Shown piece after piece: positions 46,803 to 55,171 of a stretch of 64,000 bases of DNA; position 1 is the stretch's first letter, and each line of letters opens with the position of its first letter. This DNA comes from an uncultured Lutibacter sp. (GTDB lineage Bacteria > Bacteroidota > Bacteroidia > Flavobacteriales > Flavobacteriaceae). The DNA is taken from the NCBI RefSeq assembly GCF_947493565.1, contig NZ_CANLRG010000005.1:124001-188000 (forward strand), given 5' to 3'. A model generated the notes under the pieces. That model did not search any database, had not been told where the DNA came from, and worked only from the letters and a program-made list of their open reading frames with translations. The position numbers were made by a program, and so were the translations under genes.

Positions 46803-48032
46803 TTATATTTTTTTTCCTTTAGTACTCATATTTCTACTTACAAATGGAATTGCTATTCCTTTTAATAACATATTCCAATATATCCATCTAAATGCTAATT
46901 TCCCCCAATGGTTAAAAATACTTTCTTTTAATAGTTTTAGAGGTCCAAAGCCTGCAAAAGGGAAAGTTCCTTCTACGGGTTCTTGTTCATAGTTAAAGTC
47001 AATTAATAATGCTTTATTGTGTCCTGTTTCAATAAAACAGTTTGCATGACCATCAAATTCTTCTTTTAAAGGTTTGTTATTTATAAATAATAATATGTTA
47101 TCTGTTAGTGTTTCAGCCTCAAAATGCGCTACTGATCCAGCTTTTGAAGCAGGAACATTGGTAGCATCACCAATCACAAAAATGTTTTGGTGCTCTTTAG
47201 ATTGTAAGGTGTTTGGGTGTGTAGGTACAAAGTTTAGTTCATCGCCCATTCCCGAACGCTCAATAACTTCATCTCCCATATTGGTTGGAACAGTTACTAA
47301 CAAATCATAATCAATCTCTTTTTCAGCATAGTCCACTATTTTGTTATTTTCATTATCTACATGTTCAATGGCAAAATCAGTTTCTAATTTTATATTTTTT
47401 TCTTTTAAAAGATAGCTTAATGAATTTGAACAAGTTTGTTTAGTGAAAGCACCTGAAAGTGGGGTAACGTAAGTGATGTCAACCTTGTCTCTCATTCCTT
47501 TTTTTGTAAAATATGAATCAGCTAAAAATGCAAATTCTAATGGAGCTACAGGGCATTTTATAGGCATTTCAGTAATATGTACTACTAATTTTCCACCTTG
47601 CCATGTTCTTAATTTGTTACGTAATGCTAAAGCACCTTCGTACGTATAAAAATCAAATACATTTTTATGCCAATTTTTACCTTTCATACCTTCTACTTCA
47701 TCTGGAGCAATTTTAGAACCAGTGGCTATAATTAAAATATCATAACTAAGAGTTTGATCTTCTAATTGCACTTTGTTTTCATTAGGTAAAATTTGTTCAA
47801 TTTTTTTCTGAATATAGTTGACTTCTTTAGGAATAAATTTTCCGCCAACTTTTTTAACTTGATTTTCTGTATAAATATCAAATGGTAAAAACAAAAAACC
47901 AGGTTGATAGTAATGTGTTTTATATTGATCTACAATAGTTATCTTCCACTCTTTTTTATTTAACTTAGGTCTTAAATGATTTGCCATCATTGTACCTGAA
48001 GTACCAGCACCAAGAATTAATAAGTTTTTCAT
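46803..48032 (-). CDS. Sulfide:quinone reductase-like flavoprotein
   Basis: A 409-residue FAD-binding oxidoreductase: LLILGAGTSGTMMANHLR binds FAD, LIIATGSKIAPDEVEG and IFVIGDATNVPASKAGSVAH complete the fold. Cys 160 (MPIKCPVAPLEF), Cys 201 and Cys 332 (GHANCFIETG) resemble the redox cysteines of SQR. A C-terminal amphipathic stretch (FRWIYWNMLLKGIAIPF) would hold it to the inner membrane. It probably oxidises sulfide to polysulfide with quinone, or works in reverse or on related sulfur compounds. It is first in an operon with TusE and DsrE; two GTWAC-type sites lie upstream. Confidence 0.85.
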   Translation of the reverse strand: MKNLLILGAGTSGTMMANHLRPKLNKKEWKITIVDQYKTHYYQPGFLFLPFDIYTENQVKKVGGKFIPKEVNYIQKKIEQILPNENKVQLEDQTLSYDILIIATGSKIAPDEVEGMKGKNWHKNVFDFYTYEGALALRNKLRTWQGGKLVVHITEMPIKCPVAPLEFAFLADSYFTKKGMRDKVDITYVTPLSGAFTKQTCSNSLSYLLKEKNIKLETDFAIEHVDNENNKIVDYAEKEIDYDLLVTVPTNMGDEVIERSGMGDELNFVPTHPNTLQSKEHQNIFVIGDATNVPASKAGSVAHFEAETLTDNILLFINNKPLKEEFDGHANCFIETGHNKALLIDFNYEQEPVEGTFPFAGFGPLKLLKESIFNHWGKLAFRWIYWNMLLKGIAIPFVSRNMSTKGKKI

Positions 48033-48090
48033 TTTTAGTAGTTTAATATTTTTTTAAGACTTGTTTATGTAATTTTTATTACACTGTAAA

Positions 48091-48109
48091 GTTACTTAAG
48101 TAGCATAAT
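48091..48109. promoter_or_regulatory. Sulfur-island site A (GTWAC-N4-GTWRC-ATAAT)
   Basis: GTTACTTAAGTAGCATAAT, 59 bases upstream of the SQR-like start. One of five related sequences found only near the sulfur genes in this window. Confidence 0.55.
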
Positions 48110-48115
48110 GTGATT

Positions 48116-48130
48116 TATGATAAAAATCAG
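48116..48130. promoter_or_regulatory. ATGA-N6-TCAG element upstream of the SQR-like gene
   Basis: TATGATAAAAATCAG, between sites A and B; related to the better palindromes at 54295 and 60780. Confidence 0.45.
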
Positions 48131-48138
48131 TCTACACT

Positions 48139-48157
48139 GTTACATTAGTTACATAAT
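48139..48157. promoter_or_regulatory. Sulfur-island site B
   Basis: GTTACATTAGTTACATAAT, 107 bases upstream of the SQR-like start. Confidence 0.6.
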
Positions 48158-48242
48158 ATGCTTAAATATAAGCAAAAAACGTTAAAAAAATGTCTGATAT
48201 AAGTTAAAAAATATGATTACTTTTAGCCAAGAATTTTTGAAT

Positions 48243-50246
48243 ATGAAGCTAACAATTGAGCAAAAAATACAAAGGTTAAGAACAGAGTTAAATGAACATA
48301 ATTACAACTATTATGTATTAGATAATCCTACAATTTCAGATTATGAGTTTGATTTAAAATTGAAGGAATTAGAGAAACTAGAAATCGAGCATCCTCAATT
48401 TTTTGATTCAAATTCTCCGACTCAGAGAGTGGGAGGTGAGGTAACTAAAAGTTTTGAAACTGTTGTTCATAAAAATAGAATGTACTCTCTAGATAATTCA
48501 TATTCTAAAGAAGATTTATTAGACTGGGAAAAAAGAATAAAAAAAATGTTAGGTGTTGATGAGGTTTCCTATACTTGTGAATTGAAATATGATGGTGCTT
48601 CAATTAATTTATTTTATGAAAATGGAACATTGGTTAGCGCTGTAACTAGAGGAGATGGTTTCCAAGGAGATGAAGTAACCACTAATATAAAAACCATAAG
48701 ATCTATACCCTTGGTTTTAAAAAAGCCCTTTGTGGAAAGTTTTGAGATTAGAGGTGAAATTATTTTACCTTTTGAGGGGTTTAATAAAATGAATGAAGAA
48801 AGAATTGATATTGGAGAAGAACCATATAGAAATCCTAGAAATACTGCAAGTGGTAGTTTAAAACTTCAAGATAGTGCAGAAGTAGCCAAACGTCCGTTAG
48901 ATTGTTTATTGTATCATATAGTAACCAATAATAATCCTGTAAAAACCCATTATGAGATATTAAAAAAGGCTAGAGAAGTAGGTTTTAAAGTCCCTAGCAC
49001 AATAAAATTATGCACTTCTATTGATGAAGTTTTTACATTTATTGAAAAATGGGATTTAGAGCGTTTTAATTTACCTTATGAAACAGATGGAGTGGTGGTT
49101 AAAGTTAATTCATTAGACCAACAAGAAGAATTAGGATATACTGCTAAAGCTCCGCGTTGGGCCATAGCTTATAAATTTAAAACCGCTCAAGAAAGCAGTG
49201 TTTTAAAAGAAATTACTTACCAAGTTGGTAGAACAGGAGCTATAACTCCTGTCGCTAATTTAGAACCTGTGCAATTAGCAGGAACTATAGTTAAAAGAGC
49301 TTCTTTACACAATGCAGATCAAATTGAGAAGTTAGACATTAGAGTGGGGGATACTGTGTTTGTAGAAAAAGGAGGTGAAATTATTCCTAAAATAGTTGGT
49401 GTAGATTTAAGTAAAAGACCTTCAAATTCTGAGCCCACAAAATACATAACGCATTGCCCAGATTGTAATACAAATTTAATTAGAAAAGAGGGTGACGCAA
49501 AGCACTATTGTCCAAATGAATATGGCTGCCCAACTCAAATAACAGGTCGTATTCAACATTTTATTAGTAGAAAAGCAATGGATATTGATGGTATTGGTGC
49601 AGAAACAATTGAATTGTTGTTTAAAGAAGGCTTGATAAATAATTATGCCGATTTATATGATTTAAAAGTTGAACAAATTATTCCTTTAGAGCGTATGGCT
49701 GAAAAATCAGCTCAAAATATGATTATTGGAATTGAAAATTCTAAACAAATACCTTTTGAAAAAGTGCTTTTTGCCTTAGGAATTAGATTTGTTGGAGAAA
49801 CTGTAGCTAAAAAATTAGCCAAACATTTTAAATCAATTGATAATTTGATGAATGCAAGTTTTGAAGAATTAATTGCTGTGGATGAAATTGGAGAACGGAT
49901 AGCACAAAGCGTGATTGATTTTTCAAAAAATTTACTAAATATTCAATTGGTAGAGCGGTTAAAATCTTATGGAGTTCAGTTAGAGCTTTCGGCTGAGTCA
50001 CTAGCTAACACTACTACAATTTTAGAAGGTAAAACATTTGTTGTTTCAGGAGTGTTTACCATATTTAATAGAAATGACTTAAAAAAATCTATTGAGGATA
50101 ATGGTGGTAAAGTGGCAACATCAATCTCTAAAAAAACAGATTATGTAATTGCTGGAGATAATATGGGACCTAGCAAAAAAACAAAAGCTGAAAATTTAAA
50201 TATACCAGTTATTTCAGAAAGTGATTATTTAAATATGTTAAAATAG
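48243..50246 (+). CDS. ligA: NAD-dependent DNA ligase
   Basis: A 667-residue ligase that seals nicks in DNA using NAD. The adenylated lysine lies in CELKYDGASINLFY. Other features: YEFDLKLKELE (domain Ia), TGRG-like VTRGDGFQGDEVT, the zinc finger CPDCNTNL...HYCPNEYGCP, helix-hairpin-helix repeats and a C-terminal BRCT domain (LEGKTFVVSGVFTIFNRNDL). I chose the ATG at 48243 (MKLTIEQKIQRLRTEL), which matches the family start; an in-frame ATG at 48213 adds ten residues. This housekeeping gene interrupts the sulfur island and ends 10 bases before the convergent regulator gene. Confidence 0.96.
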   Translation: MKLTIEQKIQRLRTELNEHNYNYYVLDNPTISDYEFDLKLKELEKLEIEHPQFFDSNSPTQRVGGEVTKSFETVVHKNRMYSLDNSYSKEDLLDWEKRIKKMLGVDEVSYTCELKYDGASINLFYENGTLVSAVTRGDGFQGDEVTTNIKTIRSIPLVLKKPFVESFEIRGEIILPFEGFNKMNEERIDIGEEPYRNPRNTASGSLKLQDSAEVAKRPLDCLLYHIVTNNNPVKTHYEILKKAREVGFKVPSTIKLCTSIDEVFTFIEKWDLERFNLPYETDGVVVKVNSLDQQEELGYTAKAPRWAIAYKFKTAQESSVLKEITYQVGRTGAITPVANLEPVQLAGTIVKRASLHNADQIEKLDIRVGDTVFVEKGGEIIPKIVGVDLSKRPSNSEPTKYITHCPDCNTNLIRKEGDAKHYCPNEYGCPTQITGRIQHFISRKAMDIDGIGAETIELLFKEGLINNYADLYDLKVEQIIPLERMAEKSAQNMIIGIENSKQIPFEKVLFALGIRFVGETVAKKLAKHFKSIDNLMNASFEELIAVDEIGERIAQSVIDFSKNLLNIQLVERLKSYGVQLELSAESLANTTTILEGKTFVVSGVFTIFNRNDLKKSIEDNGGKVATSISKKTDYVIAGDNMGPSKKTKAENLNIPVISESDYLNMLK

Positions 50247-50256
50247 AATTTAAGGT

Positions 50257-50910
50257 TTAGATATTATCAATTATAATTCTATTACGTCTAATTTTAATTT
50301 TACCTTCGTTTTCTAACTGTTTTAACAATCTTGAAACTACTACTCTAGAGGTGTTAATATCATCTGCTATTTCTTGGTGAGTAATAATTAAAGTGTTTTC
50401 TTTCATTATTTTAACCTTGTCTGTTAAATATTTTAATAATCTATTATCTAACTTCATAAAAGCTAAACTATCAATAGATTCTACCATTTCTATAAGTCGC
50501 ATATGGTAGCTATCAACAATAAAGTAACGCCAAGTTTTATATTTTTTTAGCCATTCATCAACTAAACTGACAGGAATAAAAATGCCTTCAGTTTCTTTTT
50601 CAGCTAAACCTCTAAACATGCTTTTACTGCGGTTGATACAATTTATAAATGAAATAGCGCATGTATCACCTTTTTCTAAAAAATAAAGTGCTATTTCATC
50701 TCCATTTTTATCTTCTCTAATAATTTTAACAGCTCCACTAAGTATCAAAGGAACATGGGTCATTTTATCATCAATATCAATTAACATTTCCCCATTACTA
50801 ATGGTTCTAAAAATACCATTTTCAACAATTTCATCAATCAATTCTTTTTCAAAAATTGATGAATAATAATCGTTCAATTTACTTCTTAAAATATCTTTAT
50901 CTGTTGTCAT
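50257..50910 (-). CDS. Crp/Fnr family transcriptional regulator
   Basis: A 217-residue regulator: cyclic-nucleotide-type sensing beta-roll (residues about 35-115), long dimer helix (120-150) and a C-terminal winged HTH (HQEIADDINTSRVVVSRLLK). The recognition helix keeps Arg 189 and Arg 194, but the Glu that contacts TGA half-sites in CRP/FNR is Val 190, so a different half-site is expected, for example GTWAC. Cys 84 and Cys 91 lie in the sensing domain; there is no FNR-like N-terminal FeS cluster motif. It is a good candidate to control the sulfur genes around it. Confidence 0.9.
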   Translation of the reverse strand: MTTDKDILRSKLNDYYSSIFEKELIDEIVENGIFRTISNGEMLIDIDDKMTHVPLILSGAVKIIREDKNGDEIALYFLEKGDTCAISFINCINRSKSMFRGLAEKETEGIFIPVSLVDEWLKKYKTWRYFIVDSYHMRLIEMVESIDSLAFMKLDNRLLKYLTDKVKIMKENTLIITHQEIADDINTSRVVVSRLLKQLENEGKIKIRRNRIIIDNI

Positions 50911-50921
50911 ATTTTATATTT

Positions 50922-50941
50922 AAATGGAGAATATTCCATTT
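50922..50941. promoter_or_regulatory. Palindrome in the Crp/Fnr gene leader (candidate self-operator)
   Basis: AAATGGA-N6-TCCATTT, perfect 7-bp arms with the 6-bp spacer typical of dimeric Crp/Fnr sites, directly downstream of the -7 box. It suggests repression, possibly autoregulation. Confidence 0.5.
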
Positions 50942-50943
50942 AG

Positions 50944-50951
50944 CAAAAATA
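50944..50951 (-). promoter_or_regulatory. -7 promoter box of the Crp/Fnr gene
   Basis: TATTTTTG on the minus strand, 33 bases before the ATG and next to the palindrome at 50922-50941. Confidence 0.5.
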
Positions 50952-50970
50952 CGAAAAAAAACATAAAAAA

Positions 50971-50992
50971 CTCCTAACATAATTGTTAGGAG
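50971..50992 (-). terminator. Terminator after the porin gene
   Basis: Stem CTCCTAAC, loop ATAATT, GTTAGGAG; on the minus strand followed by T6 and further Ts. It lies 27 bases after the porin stop. Confidence 0.85.
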
Positions 50993-51019
50993 CTTTTCCT
51001 CAAATAATTACTTAATTAA

Positions 51020-52066
51020 TTAAAACCTTACTTGAAGTTGCATTAATAAAGCATCATTATCAATGCTTAATCCAGTTTCAATTTTGTTTTGGTAGTTAAC
51101 TTGTAATCTTGTTTTAGCATTTATAAAATAGTTTACACCTAAAGTCATCATTTCTTGGTATCCAACTTTTTTAATATCTAAATCTTGATCAAAGTATTCA
51201 TATTTAAAAACAGGTTGTAATTTTTCATTTACATTATAAGTTGCCATTACATAAGCACCTGCTCTTTTTTCACCTAATTCTAATGGAGTAGATCCACAAC
51301 CACCATCAGCAGCTCTGTTATAATCACCTTCATCATAAATATACTCACCTTGTAAAGCAAAATCTTTATAGTTTACTAAAAATTCAGCTCCATAGGTGGT
51401 TCTGTCTAAGTCGTTATTATTAGGGTAACCATATCTAAAACTACCTCCTACAGTTAAAAAATCGAATAATTTATAAGAAGCTCTACCAATAACATCTTTT
51501 TTAGTGTTGTTGTCTTTAACACCTAAACCTCTACCATTCATTAAAGCTAAAGAGTAGCGAAATTTTGTTTTGCTAGTTCCACCTAACATCATTACCCCTA
51601 AATCTCTTTGAGGTGCTACTAATTGATCTGAAACAATAGCTCTATCAATAGTTGTTAAGGCATGACAAGCAGTAGTAACTTCTAAACCAAAAGGCTGTTT
51701 AAATGATCCCATTGAAAATTTTGTCCACTCATGTTTATCATAAGTAATAAAGGCATCTAATAAATAAACATTGCCATCTGATGATACAAAGTCACTAGTT
51801 TCTAGGGCAACATAGTAAGAGAAAGAACGATTAACTCTACCACGTACTCCTAATCTAGCTCTTTTAAATTTGAAGGTATTTTCGTTTGCATCAGTAAAAT
51901 GAGATTCAAACATTGGTTGTATATAACCGAAGAAAGTCATATTACTTGTTGATGGTACCCCTGAAGTACTAGAGGCTGGAGCATCGTCTTCGCAACCTTG
52001 TGCAAAAGAACTATTAGTTGTAAAAGCAAATAGTGCGATGAATATTAATAAAATTCTTGTTTTCAT
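51020..52066 (-). CDS. OprO/OprP-like outer-membrane porin
   Basis: A 348-residue exported protein with a signal peptide ending SSFAQ. It shows the phosphate-selective porin layout: FFGYIQPMFESHF at the start, FKFKRARLGVRGRVN, QPFGLEVTT, AIVSDQLVAPQRDLGVMM and a C-terminal beta-strand ending in LLMQLQVRF with terminal Phe, typical of a barrel. It lies downstream of two rhodanese genes, so it may admit anionic sulfur compounds such as thiosulfate or tetrathionate; that is inference from context. A folded intergenic element precedes it. Confidence 0.85.
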   Translation of the reverse strand: MKTRILLIFIALFAFTTNSSFAQGCEDDAPASSTSGVPSTSNMTFFGYIQPMFESHFTDANENTFKFKRARLGVRGRVNRSFSYYVALETSDFVSSDGNVYLLDAFITYDKHEWTKFSMGSFKQPFGLEVTTACHALTTIDRAIVSDQLVAPQRDLGVMMLGGTSKTKFRYSLALMNGRGLGVKDNNTKKDVIGRASYKLFDFLTVGGSFRYGYPNNNDLDRTTYGAEFLVNYKDFALQGEYIYDEGDYNRAADGGCGSTPLELGEKRAGAYVMATYNVNEKLQPVFKYEYFDQDLDIKKVGYQEMMTLGVNYFINAKTRLQVNYQNKIETGLSIDNDALLMQLQVRF

Positions 52067-52082
52067 ATTGTTTAGTTTTTTA

Positions 52083-52161
52083 AAAGCCCTAAAAAGTAGG
52101 TTACTTAGTATTTGCTAAAGAATGCAAATAATTATATTTATGAATTAGATTTTAGGGCTTT
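52083..52161 (-). promoter_or_regulatory. Branched RNA-like structure between rhodanese and porin genes
   Basis: A perfect 12-bp outer stem (AAAGCCCTAAAA at 52083-52094 with 52150-52161) encloses two smaller hairpins: AGTA/TACT (52095-52105) and TATTTGC/GCAAATA (52109-52130). There is no strong T-tract, so it looks more like a processing or regulatory element than a plain terminator. Confidence 0.5.
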
Positions 52162-52183
52162 AAATTTTTAATTTTTAGATTAT

Positions 52184-53185
52184 TTATTGAACTAATGGTA
52201 AATCTTTAGGCTTGCTATCAGCTCCCCATTGGTTTGAGCTAAATGCAGAATTTGTATTGTATAAACCATTCATACCAAAGGTTAAGCTATAAGCGTCATA
52301 TCCTAAAACTCTTAAGCAGGCGGTAACCACAGCTGAGGTTTGCCCTGTATAACAGTAGGTTACCACTTTTGCATTGGTTGCAGGATCTAAGCCTTTATAG
52401 CTATTATCAGCTAAGGTTAAAGGTAAAATTCTGTAAGCACCATCAATATGTCCAAATCCTGAGTAGTCTGCTTCAGAAAAGTAGTTGTTGATATAATAAT
52501 TAGTTGGATTGTTTAAAACATCTGTTCCAGTAACTGTTTTAAAACCAGCTTCTACAGCATCTTCCACTCTTTTTCTAAGAATTGTTCCACCATCAGTTGA
52601 TAAAGATGTAAATGAAGGGTCACTAAACACATTATTTGTTGGAGCTCCACCATAAGACCAATTTGAGTGTCCTTTAGCTTCTTCAACCCCAATTTTTCCA
52701 TTCCAAGGTCCTGCAGTAGTTGCATTCCAACCAGACATTCCCCATTTTAAAGCTTGGGTATGTGAAAATCCATACATACGCATTAAAGCTGTTGCATAGC
52801 AAGCAGTTTGTCCAGTATAACATACCATTAGAACAGGTTTGCTAGCAGCAGCTCCTTCAGTTAATATATCTTTAAATGCTATGTTTTTTGCACCTTCTAT
52901 ATGACCAGCAGCAAATGCATCAGCGCTTCTAATATCTAGAATAGTATATTTTGCGATAAATGCAGGAACATCTGCAGCTGTTGCAGGAGGGGCAGTTACA
53001 AATTTTTCACCGTCTGTATTTGTAATAATTTGATTAATATCCATATTATTTGTAATCAAATAATCTTTCATAAGTGTAAAAGCAGGAGCTGATACCACAT
53101 TTAGATCATCTCCTTTATCACAGGAGGTTAAAAAAAGTGATGGAATTAAGAATAATCCTATTAAAAATAATGATAGTTTTTTCAT
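52184..53185 (-). CDS. Lipoprotein with two rhodanese domains
   Basis: A 333-residue lipoprotein (signal ending FLTSC, Cys 22). The first rhodanese domain has TILDIRSADAFAAGHIEGAKN and active-site loop CYTGQTA (Cys 122); the second has FGHIDGAYRI and CYTGQTS (Cys 278). Both keep the catalytic cysteine, with Gln after Gly in the loop, unlike the usual Arg-type thiosulfate loop. It probably transfers sulfane sulfur in the periplasm. It is paralogous to the next gene upstream and is followed by the porin. Confidence 0.92.
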   Translation of the reverse strand: MKKLSLFLIGLFLIPSLFLTSCDKGDDLNVVSAPAFTLMKDYLITNNMDINQIITNTDGEKFVTAPPATAADVPAFIAKYTILDIRSADAFAAGHIEGAKNIAFKDILTEGAAASKPVLMVCYTGQTACYATALMRMYGFSHTQALKWGMSGWNATTAGPWNGKIGVEEAKGHSNWSYGGAPTNNVFSDPSFTSLSTDGGTILRKRVEDAVEAGFKTVTGTDVLNNPTNYYINNYFSEADYSGFGHIDGAYRILPLTLADNSYKGLDPATNAKVVTYCYTGQTSAVVTACLRVLGYDAYSLTFGMNGLYNTNSAFSSNQWGADSKPKDLPLVQ

Positions 53186-53231
53186 GATTTGTTTGTTTTG
53201 ATTTGTATAATTGATTGCTTAAAAGCGTTGT

Positions 53232-54221
53232 TTATTCTACTACAGGGAAGTTTTTTATCTCACTGCTGCTAAAGCCATTCCAGTTTTTTTCTACTAGATT
53301 TTTATTCATATAGCTATTAGCGCCATACGCTAAATTAGCAACATCGTATCCTAAAACATTTAAATAAGCTACTACATAAGCTGCTGTTTGTCCAGTATCA
53401 CAGCTAACTAGTACTTTTTTATTTGTAGGTAAAGTATATAGATTAGTTGTTGATGAAAGAGATGTTCTTGGTTCATACTTGATAGCGCCAGGAACGTGTC
53501 CGAAATTATATTTTTCTTCATTCACATAATTTATTATGTAGAAATTTTCAGGAGCTGCAAAAACATCTTCTACTTTTGTAATAAACTCTTTGTAAGGTGT
53601 TTCAAAGGCTTTTCTAATTCTTTCTTTTAAAATTTCAGAAGCTTCTGTTTTACCTGTATTTAATGTAGGATATTCACCTTTTTCTGGCATTGGATTGGCA
53701 GTTTTCTCAACTTGATCAGCAAAATCATTTTTAGAATTTTTTACCCAAATATTTTGAGCAAATTCTTCAGCCCAAGAACTCATACCCCATTTTAAACTAT
53801 ATACATTATCAAAACCATAAAGTCTTAAAAGGCTTGCATAATAAGCTGCAGATTGTCCTGAATAGCATACGATAGTTATTTTTTTGTAATCAGAAGGTGT
53901 AATTTCGTTTTCAAAATAATTAAGTAATTCAGGACCTTTTACATTTTTGGCATTTTTTATATGACCATAATCGAACCAGCTTTCACTTCTAATATCTAAT
54001 ACTAAATATTCTTTATTTTTTAGGTTCTCTTTAATTTCATCAGCTAATACAATTGCAGGTGCATGATTACTGTTTATAAAGTTTCCATTTGCCTCTAAAT
54101 GTTGAACTAAAAGTTCAAATTCTGTTGGAGGGTTATTTTCTTGTTGTTGATTACTTTTAAAACTACTAAATAAGGTAGCTGTTATAAAAAGTAGTACTAA
54201 ATATGATGTTAATTTTTTCAT
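53232..54221 (-). CDS. Exported protein with two rhodanese domains
   Basis: A 329-residue exported protein (N-terminal hydrophobic segment, residues about 5-20). Two rhodanese domains: LVLDIRSESWFDYGHIKNAK with loop CYSGQSA (Cys 119), and FGHVPGAIKYEPRT with loop CDTGQTA (Cys 274). Gene order, domain order and loops show it arose by duplication with the neighbour at 52184. Role: periplasmic sulfur transfer. Upstream lie sites ATGA-N6-TCAT (54295) and GTWAC type (54339), marking it as first in its operon. Confidence 0.92.
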   Translation of the reverse strand: MKKLTSYLVLLFITATLFSSFKSNQQQENNPPTEFELLVQHLEANGNFINSNHAPAIVLADEIKENLKNKEYLVLDIRSESWFDYGHIKNAKNVKGPELLNYFENEITPSDYKKITIVCYSGQSAAYYASLLRLYGFDNVYSLKWGMSSWAEEFAQNIWVKNSKNDFADQVEKTANPMPEKGEYPTLNTGKTEASEILKERIRKAFETPYKEFITKVEDVFAAPENFYIINYVNEEKYNFGHVPGAIKYEPRTSLSSTTNLYTLPTNKKVLVSCDTGQTAAYVVAYLNVLGYDVANLAYGANSYMNKNLVEKNWNGFSSSEIKNFPVVE

Positions 54222-54294
54222 CGTGTATTAATTTTAATTCAGTAATTAATGTTTGTTTTATACTATAAAATTAAGTACCAATGACATGTGTTTT

Positions 54295-54309
54295 TATGAT
54301 AATTGTCAT
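54295..54309. promoter_or_regulatory. ATGA-N6-TCAT palindrome upstream of the rhodanese operon
   Basis: TATGATAATTGTCAT, differing at one position from the element at 60780-60794. Crp/Fnr-like half-site spacing. Confidence 0.55.
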
Positions 54310-54338
54310 TTTTAAGTTATATATATTTATTCTCTACA

Positions 54339-54357
54339 GTAACTTTAGTAACATAAT
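54339..54357. promoter_or_regulatory. Sulfur-island site C
   Basis: GTAACTTTAGTAACATAAT, 118 bases upstream of the first rhodanese gene start. Confidence 0.6.
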
Positions 54358-54494
54358 TAACTATCTGATAACTAAAAAGTTAAGTATGATTTTTTTATTT
54401 TTTTTGAAAGTGGGAATGACTTTGTTTTTGGAAGTATTATTTTGATAGGTTTTGAATAACAAAACGATGGAATTTTTTTAAGTAAGTTTAAAAA

Positions 54495-54522
54495 AAAAGC
54501 TGTTTTTTAAAAAACAGCTTTT
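54495..54522 (-). terminator. Terminator of the molybdoenzyme-YeeE-VEGGC operon
   Basis: Perfect 28-base palindrome (AAAAGCTGTTTTTT and its complement), then Ts on the minus strand, 13 bases after the last gene. Confidence 0.85.
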
Positions 54523-54535
54523 CAATAATTAAAAA

Positions 54536-55153
54536 CTAACAACCGCCTTCAACAGGCATTTTCTTTTTCTTTTTAATTGGAATAATTTTTTTAGGAGTTT
54601 TAATAACTTTAGGTGTTGGTTTTGGTTGTAAAGCAGCTTTTTTAATGGATTCGCTTATAAATGCGTTTATATCGGCTTCCGATTTTTCAACAACTATATT
54701 TTGTGTGATTAATTTGTTTTGACTGTAACTGTTTTTTATAGTTGCAATTTTTAGGTTTTGATATCCTAATTGATGTAAAATCATAAATGGAACCACTACT
54801 TCTTCAGGAGTATTTCCATACATTATAATGGTTTTATTTGTGCTTTTTAACTCTTCTAAAATACCTGTATTTTCTTCATTTAAAATTTCAGGAGCATACA
54901 TATTTAGGGCATTGTTTAAATGTCCTTTTTCAAATTCATATTGATTTCTAATGTCTATTAAAATAACATCTGAGTTTTCAATTTCATTTAGGGAAATTAA
55001 ATAATTTTCAGTGGTGATATTTTCTAAAGTAGTTTTAGAATTTACTGCATACATATGTTTTGGTCTTTTATACGTTAAAAGTCCAATAAGTACTACAAGT
55101 ATAAAAAGTACTGAAGCTATAGATATTCGTTTAGTTTTTTCTAATTCTTTCAT
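54536..55153 (-). CDS. Membrane-anchored degenerate rhodanese with VEGGC tail (copy 2)
   Basis: A 205-residue protein: one N-terminal membrane helix (residues 12-27), a rhodanese-like domain with DVILIDIRNQYEFEKGHLNN, then a Pro/Lys-rich linker and the end PKKIIPIKKKKKMPVEGGC. The catalytic loop reads MYGNTPEE, so the active-site cysteine is gone; the terminal Cys 205 is the only cysteine in the protein. I chose the ATG at 55153 over an in-frame TTG at 55171. It forms a pair with the preceding gene (18-base gap) that shares the same tail. The arm could carry sulfur like the GGCGG end of SoxY; that is inference. Confidence 0.85.
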   Translation of the reverse strand: MKELEKTKRISIASVLFILVVLIGLLTYKRPKHMYAVNSKTTLENITTENYLISLNEIENSDVILIDIRNQYEFEKGHLNNALNMYAPEILNEENTGILEELKSTNKTIIMYGNTPEEVVVPFMILHQLGYQNLKIATIKNSYSQNKLITQNIVVEKSEADINAFISESIKKAALQPKPTPKVIKTPKKIIPIKKKKKMPVEGGC

Positions 55154-55171
55154 ATAATAGATATTTAACAA

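Larger units (their letters stand above)
54222..54535. other. Intergenic control region between two sulfur operons
   Basis: About 310 bases without a gene. It holds the presumed promoter of the rhodanese-porin operon, the ATGA-N6-TCAT element (54295-54309), GTWAC-type site C (54339-54357) and the terminator of the upstream operon (54495-54522). I could not find a good TAnnTTTG box, which would fit an activator-dependent promoter. Confidence 0.5.
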
